From Gambelia wislizenii (taxonomy: Eukaryota > Chordata > Lepidosauria > Squamata > Crotaphytidae): a stretch of DNA of 64,000 nt. Each line of letters starts with the position of its first letter. Within the stretch, counting starts at the first letter, position 1. Both the position numbers and the translations under genes were made by a program. The stretch is taken from positions 86,725,501-86,789,500 of the forward strand of contig JAUMIR010000001.1 in assembly GCA_030847615.1 (NCBI GenBank). Reading direction: 5' to 3'. This document shows, in pieces, positions 55,505-64,000 of the stretch. The notes below the pieces were generated by a model. It searched no databases and was not told the DNA's origin. It worked only from the letters and a program-made list of their open reading frames with translations.

Positions 55505-56086
55505 TTTGTGAAGTATAGAAGTATAGTGTCCAGATCAAGGGAAGTAATAGTGCCGCTCTATTCTGCCTTGGTCAGACCTCACCTAGAATACTTTGTCCAG
55601 TTCTGGGCACCACAATTCAAAAAGGATATTGACAAATTGGAGCGTGTCCAGAGGAGGGCGACTAAAATGGTGAAAGGTCTGGAAACCATGCCTTATGAGG
55701 AGAGACTTAGGGAGCTGGGTATGTTTAGCCTGGAAAAAAAACAGGTAAGAGACGATATGATAGCCCTGTTTAAGTATTTGAAGGGGTGTCACGTTGAGGA
55801 TGGAGCTAGCTTGTTTTCTGCTGCTCCAGAGATTGGAACACGGAGCAATGGATGCGAGCTCCAGGAACAGAGATTCCATTAGGAGGAACTTTTTGACAGT
55901 AAGAGCTGTTTGGCAGTGGAACGCCCTACCTCGGAGTGTGGTGGGGTCTCCTTCCTTGGAGGTCTTTAAACAGAGGCTGGATGGCCATCTGTCAGGGATG
56001 CTTTGATCGTGATTTCCTGCATGGCAGGGGGCTGGACTGGATGGCCCTCGTGGTCTCTTCCAACTCTGCAATTCTATGATTCTATG
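55505..56086 (+). mobile_element. CR1 LINE 3' fragment nested in DIRS copy 3
   Basis: The + strand translation [40 protein letters not shown] and [17 protein letters not shown] is the CR1 ORF2 C-terminal region. A small deletion near 55875 shifts the frame (RFH then stop, where the copy at 60 kb continues RFHLNMRRNF). The 3' UTR ends CAATTCTATGATTCTATGAC. The inserted CR1 splits the DIRS recombinase from its RNase H. Confidence 0.92.
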
Positions 56087-56399
56087 ACTTGAGGAATTCC
56101 CCATTTTCGGAACAGGTCTGATGTTACTGACTTGTGCAGCATCCATTCATGGATGGAGAAGCTGAAATGGCTGAGTCCATCTGCAAGAGTATTCTCTCCC
56201 AGCAGATGGATGGATTGGAGTTAAATGTTCCTGCAAACACACCAATCCCAGATGTCCAGTGTAAGTTAAAGAAGTTGAGGGGATCTTGTTCCTCCTTTTC
56301 TGTTCAGATGGTACATCACTGATGTGTTGTCTGTTGCCACCAGAACTGTTTTCCTGTCACCATCGTCTCGAAGGCCCGCAGTGCCTTCTGGACGTCGAG

Positions 56400-56585
56400 A
56401 AGCTCTAAGACGTTGATATGGCATGCCCTTTTGTTGGCATCCCAAGTGCCCTGGATTTCGTAGGATTCAAGATGGGCTCCCCATCCAAACATCGACGCAT
56501 CCGTTGTTAGATGTCTGGTTGAGGAGGGTCGAATGGCATACCCGACAAGACATTCTCTGGATCCAGCCACCATTCCAGCAACCAC
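56400..56585 (-). pseudogene. DIRS RNase H domain (copy 3)
   Basis: Minus-strand frame STRHLTTDASMFGWGAHLES, then GTWDANKRACHINVLELLDV and QKALRAFE. TDAS and INVLEL are RNase H core signatures of DIRS elements. It follows the RT in the same orientation, with frame breaks. Confidence 0.85.
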
Positions 56586-56800
56586 TGAATTGCCCGTGGC
56601 ATTGTGAGCAGTTTGTTCGGAGAGTCACGCAGAGGGTTGAACACTTGTAAGAGCCAGTGTTGAAGCAGGTGGAACCGGAGTCTGGCGAGGTGCATCACAT
56701 AGGTAGTAGCTGCCATGTGACTGAGAAGCACCTGGACTGCATGAGCCGAAAGTCTTCGGGATCGGCGGCAGGCATGGATCAGGGAACGAAGGGTGTCGAA

Positions 56801-57415
56801 TCAGTCCTGGGGTAGGTAGGCTGTGGCCGTAAGCAAATCCAACCGAGCTCCGATGAACTGGATTGATTGGGATGGTTGGAGCTGCGACTTCTCCGTGTTG
56901 ACAAGTCCCAGGTCGTCTAACACATCTAAGGTCAGACTGATGTCCAGTTCAAGTTGGCGTCGAGAGTTTGCCACAATCAGCCAGTCGTTGATGTAGGGGA
57001 AGATCACCACTCCGCGTTGATGCAGAAAGGCCGCTACCACCGCCATGCACTTTGTGAAGACTCTTGGGGCGGTCAAAGTCCAAACGGCAGGACCCGGAAT
57101 TGAAATACCTTGGTACCAATCTGGAATGCCAGGAAACGTCTGTGGGATGGATGAACCCGATGTGGAAATAGGCATCTTTGAGGTCTATGGAAAGCGAACC
57201 AGTCATCGTGCTGTAGGAGTGGTAGGATGGAAGCCAGGGTTACCATCCTGTATTTCTTTGGTGCTGTATACCAGTTCACTCTGCAAAGGTCGAGAATGGG
57301 ACAGAGACCACCGTCCTTCTTCATGACCAGGAAGTACCACGAGAAGAAGCAGAGGTGTTGAAGTTTGGAGTCCATGGGTTCGATGGCCCCGTTCTGCAGC
57401 AGTGTCTGCACTTCC
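56801..57415 (-). pseudogene. DIRS reverse transcriptase (copy 3)
   Basis: Minus-strand frames contain LLQNGAIEPMDSKLQHLCFF, LVMKKDGGLCPILDLCRVN and FQFRVLPFGL (57411-57073), then TAPRVFTKCMAVVAAFLHQR and GVVIFPYINDWLIVANS (57175-56801). The catalytic box is YINDWLI rather than the YLDD of copy 1, so one aspartate position is replaced (N-D). The domain is split by a frameshift near 57080. Confidence 0.85.
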
Positions 57416-57586
57416 TCGAGGAGGGGAGGGGAGGGCGGTGTTAATCATACCTGACTTGTCGGAGGTAGTGAATTGAATTCAATCCAATAGCCGTTCTGGA
57501 CTATTTGAAGTACCCAGCGGTCTGATGTTATTAAAGACCAGGCTTCCTGGAAGTCTGACAGTGGATCTCCAAACAGTGTATCAGTT

Positions 57587-57620
57587 AAAAAAAAAAACAA
57601 AAAAAAAAACAAAAAAACAG
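57587..57620. repeat. A-rich simple repeat
   Basis: Runs of adenines are broken by single cytosines. The stretch lies between the RT and gag parts of DIRS copy 3. Confidence 0.9.
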
Positions 57621-57639
57621 TGGGGTCTAAAGGGAAGAG

Positions 57640-58460
57640 AGAGACAGAGTGAGGTGGAAATTCAGAACTTTCTCCTGGCTTGATCCTTAGACCATTGCCT
57701 TGCTGGGGGCCGGTATCACGATGCTGACCCTTGGCTTCTCACCGATGAAACTGGTGAAGGAGACAGCAAGTATCAGGTGCATCTATAAGATTGGCCAGAG
57801 AACCCCCATCTAAACTGGTGGCCCGATGCAGTGGTATGCCAGTTGGTACAGCCCCTGGAGCGATACTGAGAAGATGAGGAAGTGGCCATACCATACTTTT
57901 TGGCGGTGGTCCTCATCTTCTGGGTGAACTCTATATTTTTCATCCGTGGAGCCGTTGAAAAACCCCAATTCATCAAAGGGCAGGTCCTCGATGGTAGCTG
58001 AGGCCTGGGGGGTGAGACCAGAGAAACTGAGCCAAGCGTGTTGACGCAGGACGATGGATCCCACGATCACCTGAGCAGCGCAATCCGCAACATGTTGGGC
58101 AGAATTCATTTGTTGCCCTGCCAGTAACTGCCTCTGACTGGATTGCTTCAGCCATTCAACATCGTTCTTCTGGGAGATCTTGAATGAGGGGCATCATCCT
58201 CTCCCAGAGTACCTGTTGGTACGCCCCAATAGAGGCAGAGTAATTTGCCACGCGAAAACTCAGGCCTGCCCATTATCTTTTTGCCCATTATGTCGAGCTT
58301 TCGGCCTTCTGGGTCAGGTGGTGTTGATTGAGGACGGCGTTGCTTTCTATTCTGGGAAGCTTCGACCACCATCAAATTCGGCCAAGGGTGAGTCTGAAGC
58401 CATTCGATGTGCTCACCTCCAACCTGATACAGCCTTTCAATTTTCTTTTAAGTAGACTGG
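57640..58460 (-). pseudogene. DIRS gag middle and C-terminal region (copy 3)
   Basis: Broken minus-strand frames include HVADCAAQVIVGSIVLRQHA with LSFSGLTPQASATIEDLPFD (58109-57960) and MVVEASQNRKQRRPQSTPPD with EGRKLDIMGKK (58375-58260). PPTATLPVLLSLLKLTQ is readable further upstream near 58530. These are recognisable DIRS gag blocks. An A/C-rich stretch (57587-57620) marks later expansion near its end. Confidence 0.7.
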
Positions 58461-59051
58461 ATCGAGGAAGGGTTCTCCCATGAAACTTGAGTGAGCTTCA
58501 GAAGGGACAGCAAGACAGGGAGAGTAGCCGTAGGAGGAGCTTTCGATTGAATTCGGTGGAAGATGGGGTCCACTGGTTCTGACTCTTTCTCCATGACTTT
58601 GAGATCCAAAGCATACCTTAAAAGGGACCGTTAGGGTGGGCAGAGTTACCGCCAAAAATGTATCAAAGCACATTCTGCTTAGCAATTCCAGAAGGTTCCG
58701 AACACTCTGCACAGGCGCAGGAATAACTCAATTGTGTGAATTCACAGAAGACCACTTGAAGATCTATGGTTACAAGTAAGCAACCTGCCCTTATTCTTGT
58801 TTAACAAATCATTAAATGTTTGGCTGCCTTGGATCCTGAACAGAAAAAGGTAGAATATAAACAAAATCAATCAATCAATAAAATAGTACCTTCCCATATA
58901 GTACTTTACGTTTTCCACCTAGTATTCAAAAATTTGTTTACAGCCATTTATCCTGACAGTCCTTCTAAAAATCCATGGATAAATGGAAGCGTATATCAGG
59001 AATAAAACACTGTTTTACATACAGTCCCCAGTACATTATGTTATCTTAGTA

Positions 59052-59304
59052 CAGTAGGACCCTCGTATCCACTGATTAATTATCCACTGATTCAATTATC
59101 CATGGGATACAAAACAGCACACCTACCATAGAGTCTTCCTACAAAATGTGTCCTCCCTAGCCATTTTCTAGATCCTCCAGGGCAACTCTGGTATTTTAAA
59201 CCAGAATTCCCCTTTATTTTCAATGGTGTTCGCTATTATCCACGGTTTTCAGTATCTACGTGTCCCCCCAGAACCAATCCCCAGAAGATATGGGGGTCCT
59301 ACTG
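59052..59304. mobile_element. Pogo/Tigger-like MITE, well preserved
   Basis: The TA-flanked ends CAGTAGGACCCTCGTATCC and GATATGGGGGTCCTACTG are good inverted repeats (TA at 59050-59051 and 59305-59306). The interior has GATCCTCCAGGGCAACTCTG and GCTATTATCCACGGTTTTCA as in the family. This is the cleanest copy of the short form. Confidence 0.85.
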
Positions 59305-59599
59305 TAGTTAATTTCACTATGCTTCTCGACATCAAACTACAATAGTTGTTTTAACTCACTAGTAGATTATTTTAGAATATCAGGAGATACAGCAGAAGTG
59401 GATAGTTGCTTATCTTGCTAGTAACAAAAAATTGAATTACAGGAAAATAATAAAATTGCAGAGCAGTCATTTGTTGTGTTGAAATCAGAGGCTCCAGGGT
59501 CAGAGCACTCCAGACAATAAAGCTCTTAACAGGACTCTCCTGGCATGAGAGGACAGAAGGAAGAGGGAGTGGTATTTGCTACCTGTTTCTGTACATTCC

Positions 59600-60628
59600 C
59601 AAAGGGTGCTCAGCAGTGGCTCCTCTTCGTCTTGGAAAGATGTGACCAGTGGGGTGCCACAGGGTTCTGTCCTGGGCCCAGTGCTATTCAACATCTTTAT
59701 CAATGACTTAGATGAGAGAATTAGGGGCATACTTATCAAATTTGCAGATGACACCAAATTGGGAGGAGTAGCTAATACCCTAGAGGACAGGATCAAAATT
59801 CAGAATGACCTGGATAGACTGGAGAGCTGGGCCAAAGCTAACAAAATGAAATTCAATACGGAGAAATGTAAAGTACTGCATTTAGGGCGGAAAAATGAAA
59901 TGCATAAATATAGGATGGGAGAGACCTGGCTGAATGAGACTACGTGCAAAAGGGATCTAGGAGTCCTAGTAGACCACAAGTTGAACATGAGCCAACAGTG
60001 TGATGCGGCAGCTAAAAAGGCCAATGCAATTTTGGGCTGTATCAATAGAAGTATAGTGTCTAGATCAAGGGAAGTAATAGTGCCACTCTATTCTGCCCTG
60101 GTCAGACCTCACTTAGAATACTGTGTCCAGTTCTGGGCACCACAATTCAGAAAGGATATTGACAAATTGGAGCGTGTCCAGAGAAGGGCAACTAAAATGG
60201 TGAAAGGTCTGGAAACAATGCCTTATGAGGAGAGACTTAGGGAGCTGGGTATGTTTAGCCTGGAAAAAAGACGGTTTAGAGGCGATATGATAGCCCTGTT
60301 TAAGTATTTGAAGGGATGTCACGCTGAGGATGGAGCAGGCTTGTTTTCTGCTGCTCCAGAGACTGGAACACGGAGCAATGGGTGCAAGCTCCAGGAACAG
60401 AGATTCCACCTCAACATGAGGAGGAACTTTTTGACAGTAAGAGCTGTTCGGCAGTGGAACACACTCCCTCGGAGCGTGGTGGGGTCTCCTTCCTTGGAGG
60501 TCTTTAAACAGAGGCTGGATGGCCATCTGTCGGGGATGCTTTGATTGTGATTTCCTGCGTGGCAGGGGGGTTGGACTGGATGGCCCTCGTGGTCTCTTCC
60601 AACTCTGCAATTCTATGATTCTATGATT
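59600..60628 (+). mobile_element. CR1 LINE, 5'-truncated, with intact 3' ORF
   Basis: The element retains RT from motif WKDVTSGVPQGSVLGPVLFN through IFINDLDERIRGILIKFADD (catalytic FADD near 59748) and ESWAKANKMKFNTEKCKVLH to the C-terminal [14 protein letters not shown] region. It ends LEVFKQRLDGHLSGML with a stop at 60544. The open frame runs 322 codons without a break, so it is a relatively young insertion. The 3' UTR ends in CAATTCTATGATTCTATGAT. Confidence 0.94.
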
Positions 60629-61763
60629 CCCCACCCATCTAGTTGTGAGCAGTGACGTGGATACAGAGGGAGACGAAAATCTATCTCCATGTTGGCAGAA
60701 GGCTGGGAGGGTTTGGATGCTTCATATCTAGAGGATATTTCATATCATGGCAGGGATACTCCACCCCTGCCATGCCCAGATCCACACATACACACGCCCT
60801 TTACCAGAGCTTCAGTATCAGGGAGTCAAGAGCAGCTGAATGATCATGTGGTAGCAGGATTGTGGATGGGAGACTGGAATTCTACCAAAGTTTGAGCCCT
60901 GTCTCTGACCACAGAGGGGAAAGCTGGTCTTTCCGAGATCCTTAGGGTGTGATTATAGGTGGTGCAGTTTGTAGCCTTAGGCTCTCATTCAGATAAACTT
61001 GGTTTTATGAACTAGTAGCTCCTGTGTCTTCCTGATTATGAGCTAGTAAAAAATGGTCAGCAAAAGGCTACATTGTTTATTTATTTATTATATATAAATA
61101 AAGTTTTAAAGATTTAAAAGTAAAGGTGGAAATGATGACTAGGTGTCAATCTACAGTTTTATTTCTTCTCCCTTATTTTTAATACATAGCATGGGATTTT
61201 TCTATACTGTGGCCACTTTGTCTTTCAGATTAAGTAAACCCACTTCTGAAATTCTTGATTCTGTTGTATTGCCATAATGAGCTTTAGCTATGTGTTATTG
61301 AAGTGTGAAATCACTCTCTTGTCTTAACAACATATATGAACTTGCTGTTTGAAAGCAGATAGATCATGAAGTGGAAATAGGGATTTATTTAGCAAGAGCT
61401 TGCTCTTCTTTCTGTAACAGCTTGGAAATTTGACAGAAAATATGTTTACGGTGATTAAAATGATTGTCACACCTGAAGATGAGCTTCAGTGCCATATCTT
61501 AATTTGCCCATTTTGCAACTGTTTTAACTGATGGTTGACATTTTCTTTTCATTATGTTTTTAATGAACAAAATATAAGAGGTGATAAATTGAGTATGGTG
61601 GATTCATGAAGATTTTTTTAAAGAACGCACCATAAGAATTAACATTATTTGATGTTAAGTTATATTCCACAAATCTTATCTCTCAGAAGGGTAACAAATA
61701 CAGTATTCCAACTTAGTTCAGTGGACTGTGTTGTTTATAGGAACATTCTAAATCTTATTTCAG

Positions 61764-61817
61764 ATTTTGACTCTGACGAAGAACTTGGGCCTGTCTGTCA
61801 TCACACTGCGTTTCTAG
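61764..61817 (+). CDS. SIPA1L2: SIPA1L2 exon 10 of window: 54-nt symmetric microexon
   Basis: Acceptor is ATTTCAG|A and donor CTAG|GTGATG. It encodes D-F-D-S-D-E-E-L-G-P-V-C-H-H-T-A-F-L and the first base of the next aspartate codon. It begins with two bases completing a codon and ends with one, so skipping it keeps the frame (exon 9 joins exon 11 as AFE-D-QRVASF). SIPA1L1 as remembered lacks this segment (AYE-VQRAS), consistent with a paralogue-specific or cassette exon. It is acidic and carries two histidines and one cysteine. Confidence 0.9.
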   Translation: MLTLTKNLGLSVITLRF

Positions 61818-62679
61818 GTGATGATCTGGGATTAACCATTGGATCTTAATTTTTTTCAATATATCTTTATGCTTTTATATGTTTGCACGGTTGCATGGTT
61901 ATATGCAAGCTTATGAAATGACAGGCATGTTATGTCCAGGATCAATTTTAAAAAAAAGTCTGTGGACTCTAGAGAAATCAGTCTGCAGATAAAGGAATGA
62001 TTCTATTGTTCTAGAATAAGTCTTTTGCATGGAAAAATCTCAAAGTGTGGTTTATTCATGTCTTACATCAATTTGTGTGTGGCATACACTATCTTTAAGC
62101 ACTAAGTATATTTTTGTATGCCACACTGCATGTCCTTCAGTGAAGGAAGTCAGTTCCCAAATAAGTCAAGCATGTATTCTATGAGTATTAGGGAAAAGAA
62201 GTACAATACTTGAAAATCCTAAGACTACATTATTTACTTTCTATGTCAAAATTAATAATTCTATGATAAAGGCCATAATGTTAGCACTTACAGGTAAATA
62301 TTTTATTTTGTTCAAGTATAGTAGTAGAGCAAATATTCTCTGCTATACTAGATTCCATAGCTTTTTATGGAATTATGTATTTTTCCCCTGTATGAGATGC
62401 TTGCATTTGCTATTAATTTGCTCAAAGCTGGCGACAGTCTCAGTTATTCTGTACATTTAGACAAAGCTAAATTAGAAGTAAACCATGAAAACCATTTTTC
62501 CCAATTAAATTGAGGCTGTAGAGTCAATAGTAGAAATCTGTATGGCTGGGGATGGGGTGTTAAGATATGATGCAGATACTTTCTTCTTTGGCTATGCACC
62601 CAGATAAGTTTTGTATACTGAAAGTATATTTTCTGAATCAACTTATTTTAGATGCTTCTTTATGTGTTTGCCTTTTCAG
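61818..62679 (+). other. Short SIPA1L2 intron, nothing else recognised
   Basis: This 862-nt AT-rich intron has a strong pyrimidine tract before the acceptor (TTTGCCTTTTCAG). No repeats with identifiable ends were found. Confidence 0.8.
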
Positions 62680-62797
62680 ATCAAAGGGTGGCATCCTTTT
62701 GCACCCTGAATGACATGCAACATGTGCAAAGTTTGGAGAGTAATCAAGCCTTGGGTGCAAGCCCAACAAATGGAAAGGATTTCATTGATACCAATGG
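62680..62797 (+). CDS. SIPA1L2: SIPA1L2 exon 11 of window
   Basis: This 118-nt exon has acceptor CCTTTTCAG|A and donor GG|GTATGT. It encodes QRVASFCTLNDMQHVQSLES, then NQALGASPTNGKDFIDTNG. QRVASFCTL-DMQH is SIPA1L2 wording just before the C-terminal coiled coil. It ends two bases into a codon. The coiled-coil exons (leucine-heptad helix at the end of SIPA1L proteins) lie beyond 64000. Confidence 0.94.
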
Positions 62798-63164
62798 GTA
62801 TGTAAATCAAACCGCTCCCCTCTACAAGACCCTTCCTTACCAGTAGGGTTAGGGGCTAGGAAATACAACTAGCTTCAGACAGTATGACCGATGGTTAGGA
62901 ATTCTTGTTTAATTACTTTATATGCAGCTTGCCATATCTAGGGGGAGAGGGGTTAAAAGTAAAAGTCAAGAAACTGAAACAGGCATTAAAATACAAGATA
63001 TCTGCAGCCCAGTAACATTTAGAGGGGCACAGGGATGCCCACTACATTTTGTCACCACTCTTTTAGATACTGTTAGGAAAGCTGCACCCTATGTTCCTAC
63101 AGATTTGTCGCAGAATGGTGTTAAGTCCCCAGCTCTGCACTGCTCTAGTTCTGTGTTTGTGTAT

Positions 63165-63292
63165 GTTTGTGTTTAAACAGAGGCTGGATGGCCATCTGTC
63201 GGGAATGATTTGATTGTGTATTCCTGCATGGCAGAGGTTTGGACTGGATGGCCCTTGTGGTCTCTTCCAACTCTATGATTCTATGATTCTAA
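63165..63292 (+). mobile_element. CR1 LINE 3' end
   Basis: AAACAGAGGCTGGATGGCC and the CR1 3' UTR run to TCTATGATTCTATGATTCTA. Only the last ~125 bp are present. It sits 370 bp downstream of exon 11. Confidence 0.88.
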
Positions 63293-63581
63293 TAGTGCCT
63301 TTCATTATTTTTACTCCTAAAATAAATTATTTTTACTCCTAAATAAATTTTAGGAGTAAAGCAAATAAATCAGAAACATCAGTAACCAAAGTACACTTTT
63401 AAAATGATGTAGATGTATTTCAGTGAAAATGGCAGAGCAGTGAAATAATTTCTCACTATAATCACTTTGAAAGTTCTTTTTAGATCTTTAGCTTCAAAAA
63501 TGAGGAAAGGAGAAATTGAAACTAGTTCTTTATCCTAAATCCTGTCACCCTCCTGGCAATGTTCTAACACATTTCCATACA

Positions 63582-63902
63582 CAGTCAGCCCTCAACTTTT
63601 ACAGGGTTGGGGTGCAGGATCTCCGTGAAAGTGGAAAAAAACACAAATATAGGCCCGTGTATTACTTGAAGGATGTGTTCCAGGATTTTTGTGTATAATA
63701 ACAAATGCTTTTTTTTTTTCTTGAGAGAATACTTCTCTAGTTCTTCCAATGTCATTCTATGGTCAGCTTCCAGCGGAAGAGCTAGAAATGCCTAGAGAGA
63801 ACTTTTTTTGGTCATGTATAAGGCAGTGGTAGTGGCAAATACAGTAATCCATGAATAATCAAATCAGTGTATGCTTAACCTTCAGATGTGGAGGGACAAC
63901 TG
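63582..63902. mobile_element. Pogo-type MITE with GAGGGACAACTG end
   Basis: Left CAGTCAGCCCTCAACTTT and right ATGTGGAGGGACAACTG are inverted, with TA after the right end. The interior shows GTTCTTCCAATGTCATTCTA and GTCAGCTTCCAGCGGAAGAG, similar to 7070-7110. A second terminus-like phrase (ACAGTAATCCATGAATAATC) starts near 63841 and suggests a nested or rearranged copy. Confidence 0.68.
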
Positions 63903-64000
63903 TAATTCAATGAAAACAAACTTGCTTGAATTACAGTTTCTTTCCAGGAGAAGAAAAATTAGGATGATAATTATTTCCTGAACTGTTTTAAGTACTTGTT

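Larger units (their letters stand above)
53817..58770 (-). mobile_element. DIRS retrotransposon, copy 3 (minus strand, rearranged 3' end)
   Basis: The terminal repeats 53829-53990 and 58610-58764 are inverted copies (GCAGAATGTGCTTTGATACA, AAGCACATTCTGCTTAGC). Minus-strand domains from right to left: gag (58455-57640), RT (57411-56801), RNase H (56585-56400) and the N-terminal half of the tyrosine recombinase (55175-54621). A CR1 3' fragment interrupts it (55505-56086). The recombinase stops abruptly near 54640. From there to the left ITR the sequence is + strand leader and gag start, so this end has been replaced by an inverted 5' piece. It is a different DIRS subfamily from copies 1 and 2. 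Confidence 0.87.
39488..61763 (+). other. 22.3-kb SIPA1L2 intron, largely built of transposons
   Basis: Elements in order: APE-type LINE 3' copy, TIR element with internal repeats, DIRS copy 1, GC-rich hairpin MITE, hAT-like element, LINE remnant, rearranged DIRS copy 3 with a nested CR1, a pogo MITE and a CR1 3' half. Unassigned stretches are 40613-41515, 49489-50214, 52146-53240, 58771-59050 and 60629-61763. No SIPA1L2 exon is needed or seen in it, because exons 9 and 10 join in frame. Confidence 0.8.

Noticed and set aside
59576..60544. 322-codon open frame as a host gene
   Set aside because: It is the CR1 RT 3' half with FADD and the CR1 tail, so a mobile element and not a host gene.
1..64000. 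tRNA, rRNA, snRNA or microRNA genes
   Set aside because: No convincing A/B boxes, cloverleaf or conserved small-RNA sequence was found by eye. The hairpins seen are explained by MITEs.

Overview
This is a piece of a vertebrate nuclear genome, almost certainly a sauropsid and most likely a squamate reptile. The only host gene is SIPA1L2 (SPAR2, a Rap GTPase-activating protein of the SIPA1L family), read on the + strand. Eleven exons between 9358 and 62797 are recovered, all with AG/GT borders and matching codon phases. They encode 611 complete codons: the end of the PDZ-proximal region, the long serine-rich linker, and most of the SPAR_C region. The 5' exons (RapGAP and most of the PDZ domain) and the final coiled-coil exons lie outside the window. 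The paralogue call rests on remembered SIPA1L2 and SIPA1L1 protein sequence, not on a search.

Everything else is intron or upstream-intron sequence, heavily filled with transposable elements. Positions 1-5810 hold three L1 ORF2 pieces, one cut by a pogo-type MITE that is itself cut by a CR1 tail. Positions 7000-15000 hold small DNA elements (pogo/Tigger-like, hAT-like, fold-back) and RTE/BovB remnants around exons 1-3. Positions 15179-16851 are a GC-rich hAT-flanked composite with a decayed minisatellite. A nearly full-length APE-type LINE lies at 24480-27450, with a 3' copy at 40100-40612. Two + strand DIRS tyrosine-recombinase retrotransposons lie at 32094-35066 and 42680-47836. The 22.3-kb intron between 39487 and 61764 holds the second of these, a hairpin-minisatellite MITE (48030-49486), a hAT-like element with internal repeats (50223-51385), a rearranged minus-strand DIRS (53817-58770) cut by a CR1 copy, and a well-preserved CR1 3' half (59600-60628).

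The organism inference rests on the mix of L1, CR1 with ATTCTATG-type tails, RTE/BovB-like tails, DIRS elements with ITRs, and many palindromic MITEs. That combination is typical of lizards and snakes rather than mammals or birds. No rRNA, tRNA, CRISPR or bacterial features were seen.

The most distinctive signal is a set of non-autonomous DNA elements whose interiors have become tandem arrays. The clearest is at 48 kb, where about 20 units of 63/64 bp alternate a 13-bp-arm hairpin with G-run spacers. A related, decayed array at 15.4-16.6 kb shares its terminal sequence. Other points of interest are a symmetric 54-nt candidate cassette exon of SIPA1L2 after the repeat-filled intron and a DIRS copy whose 3' end has been replaced by an inverted leader plus gag start.
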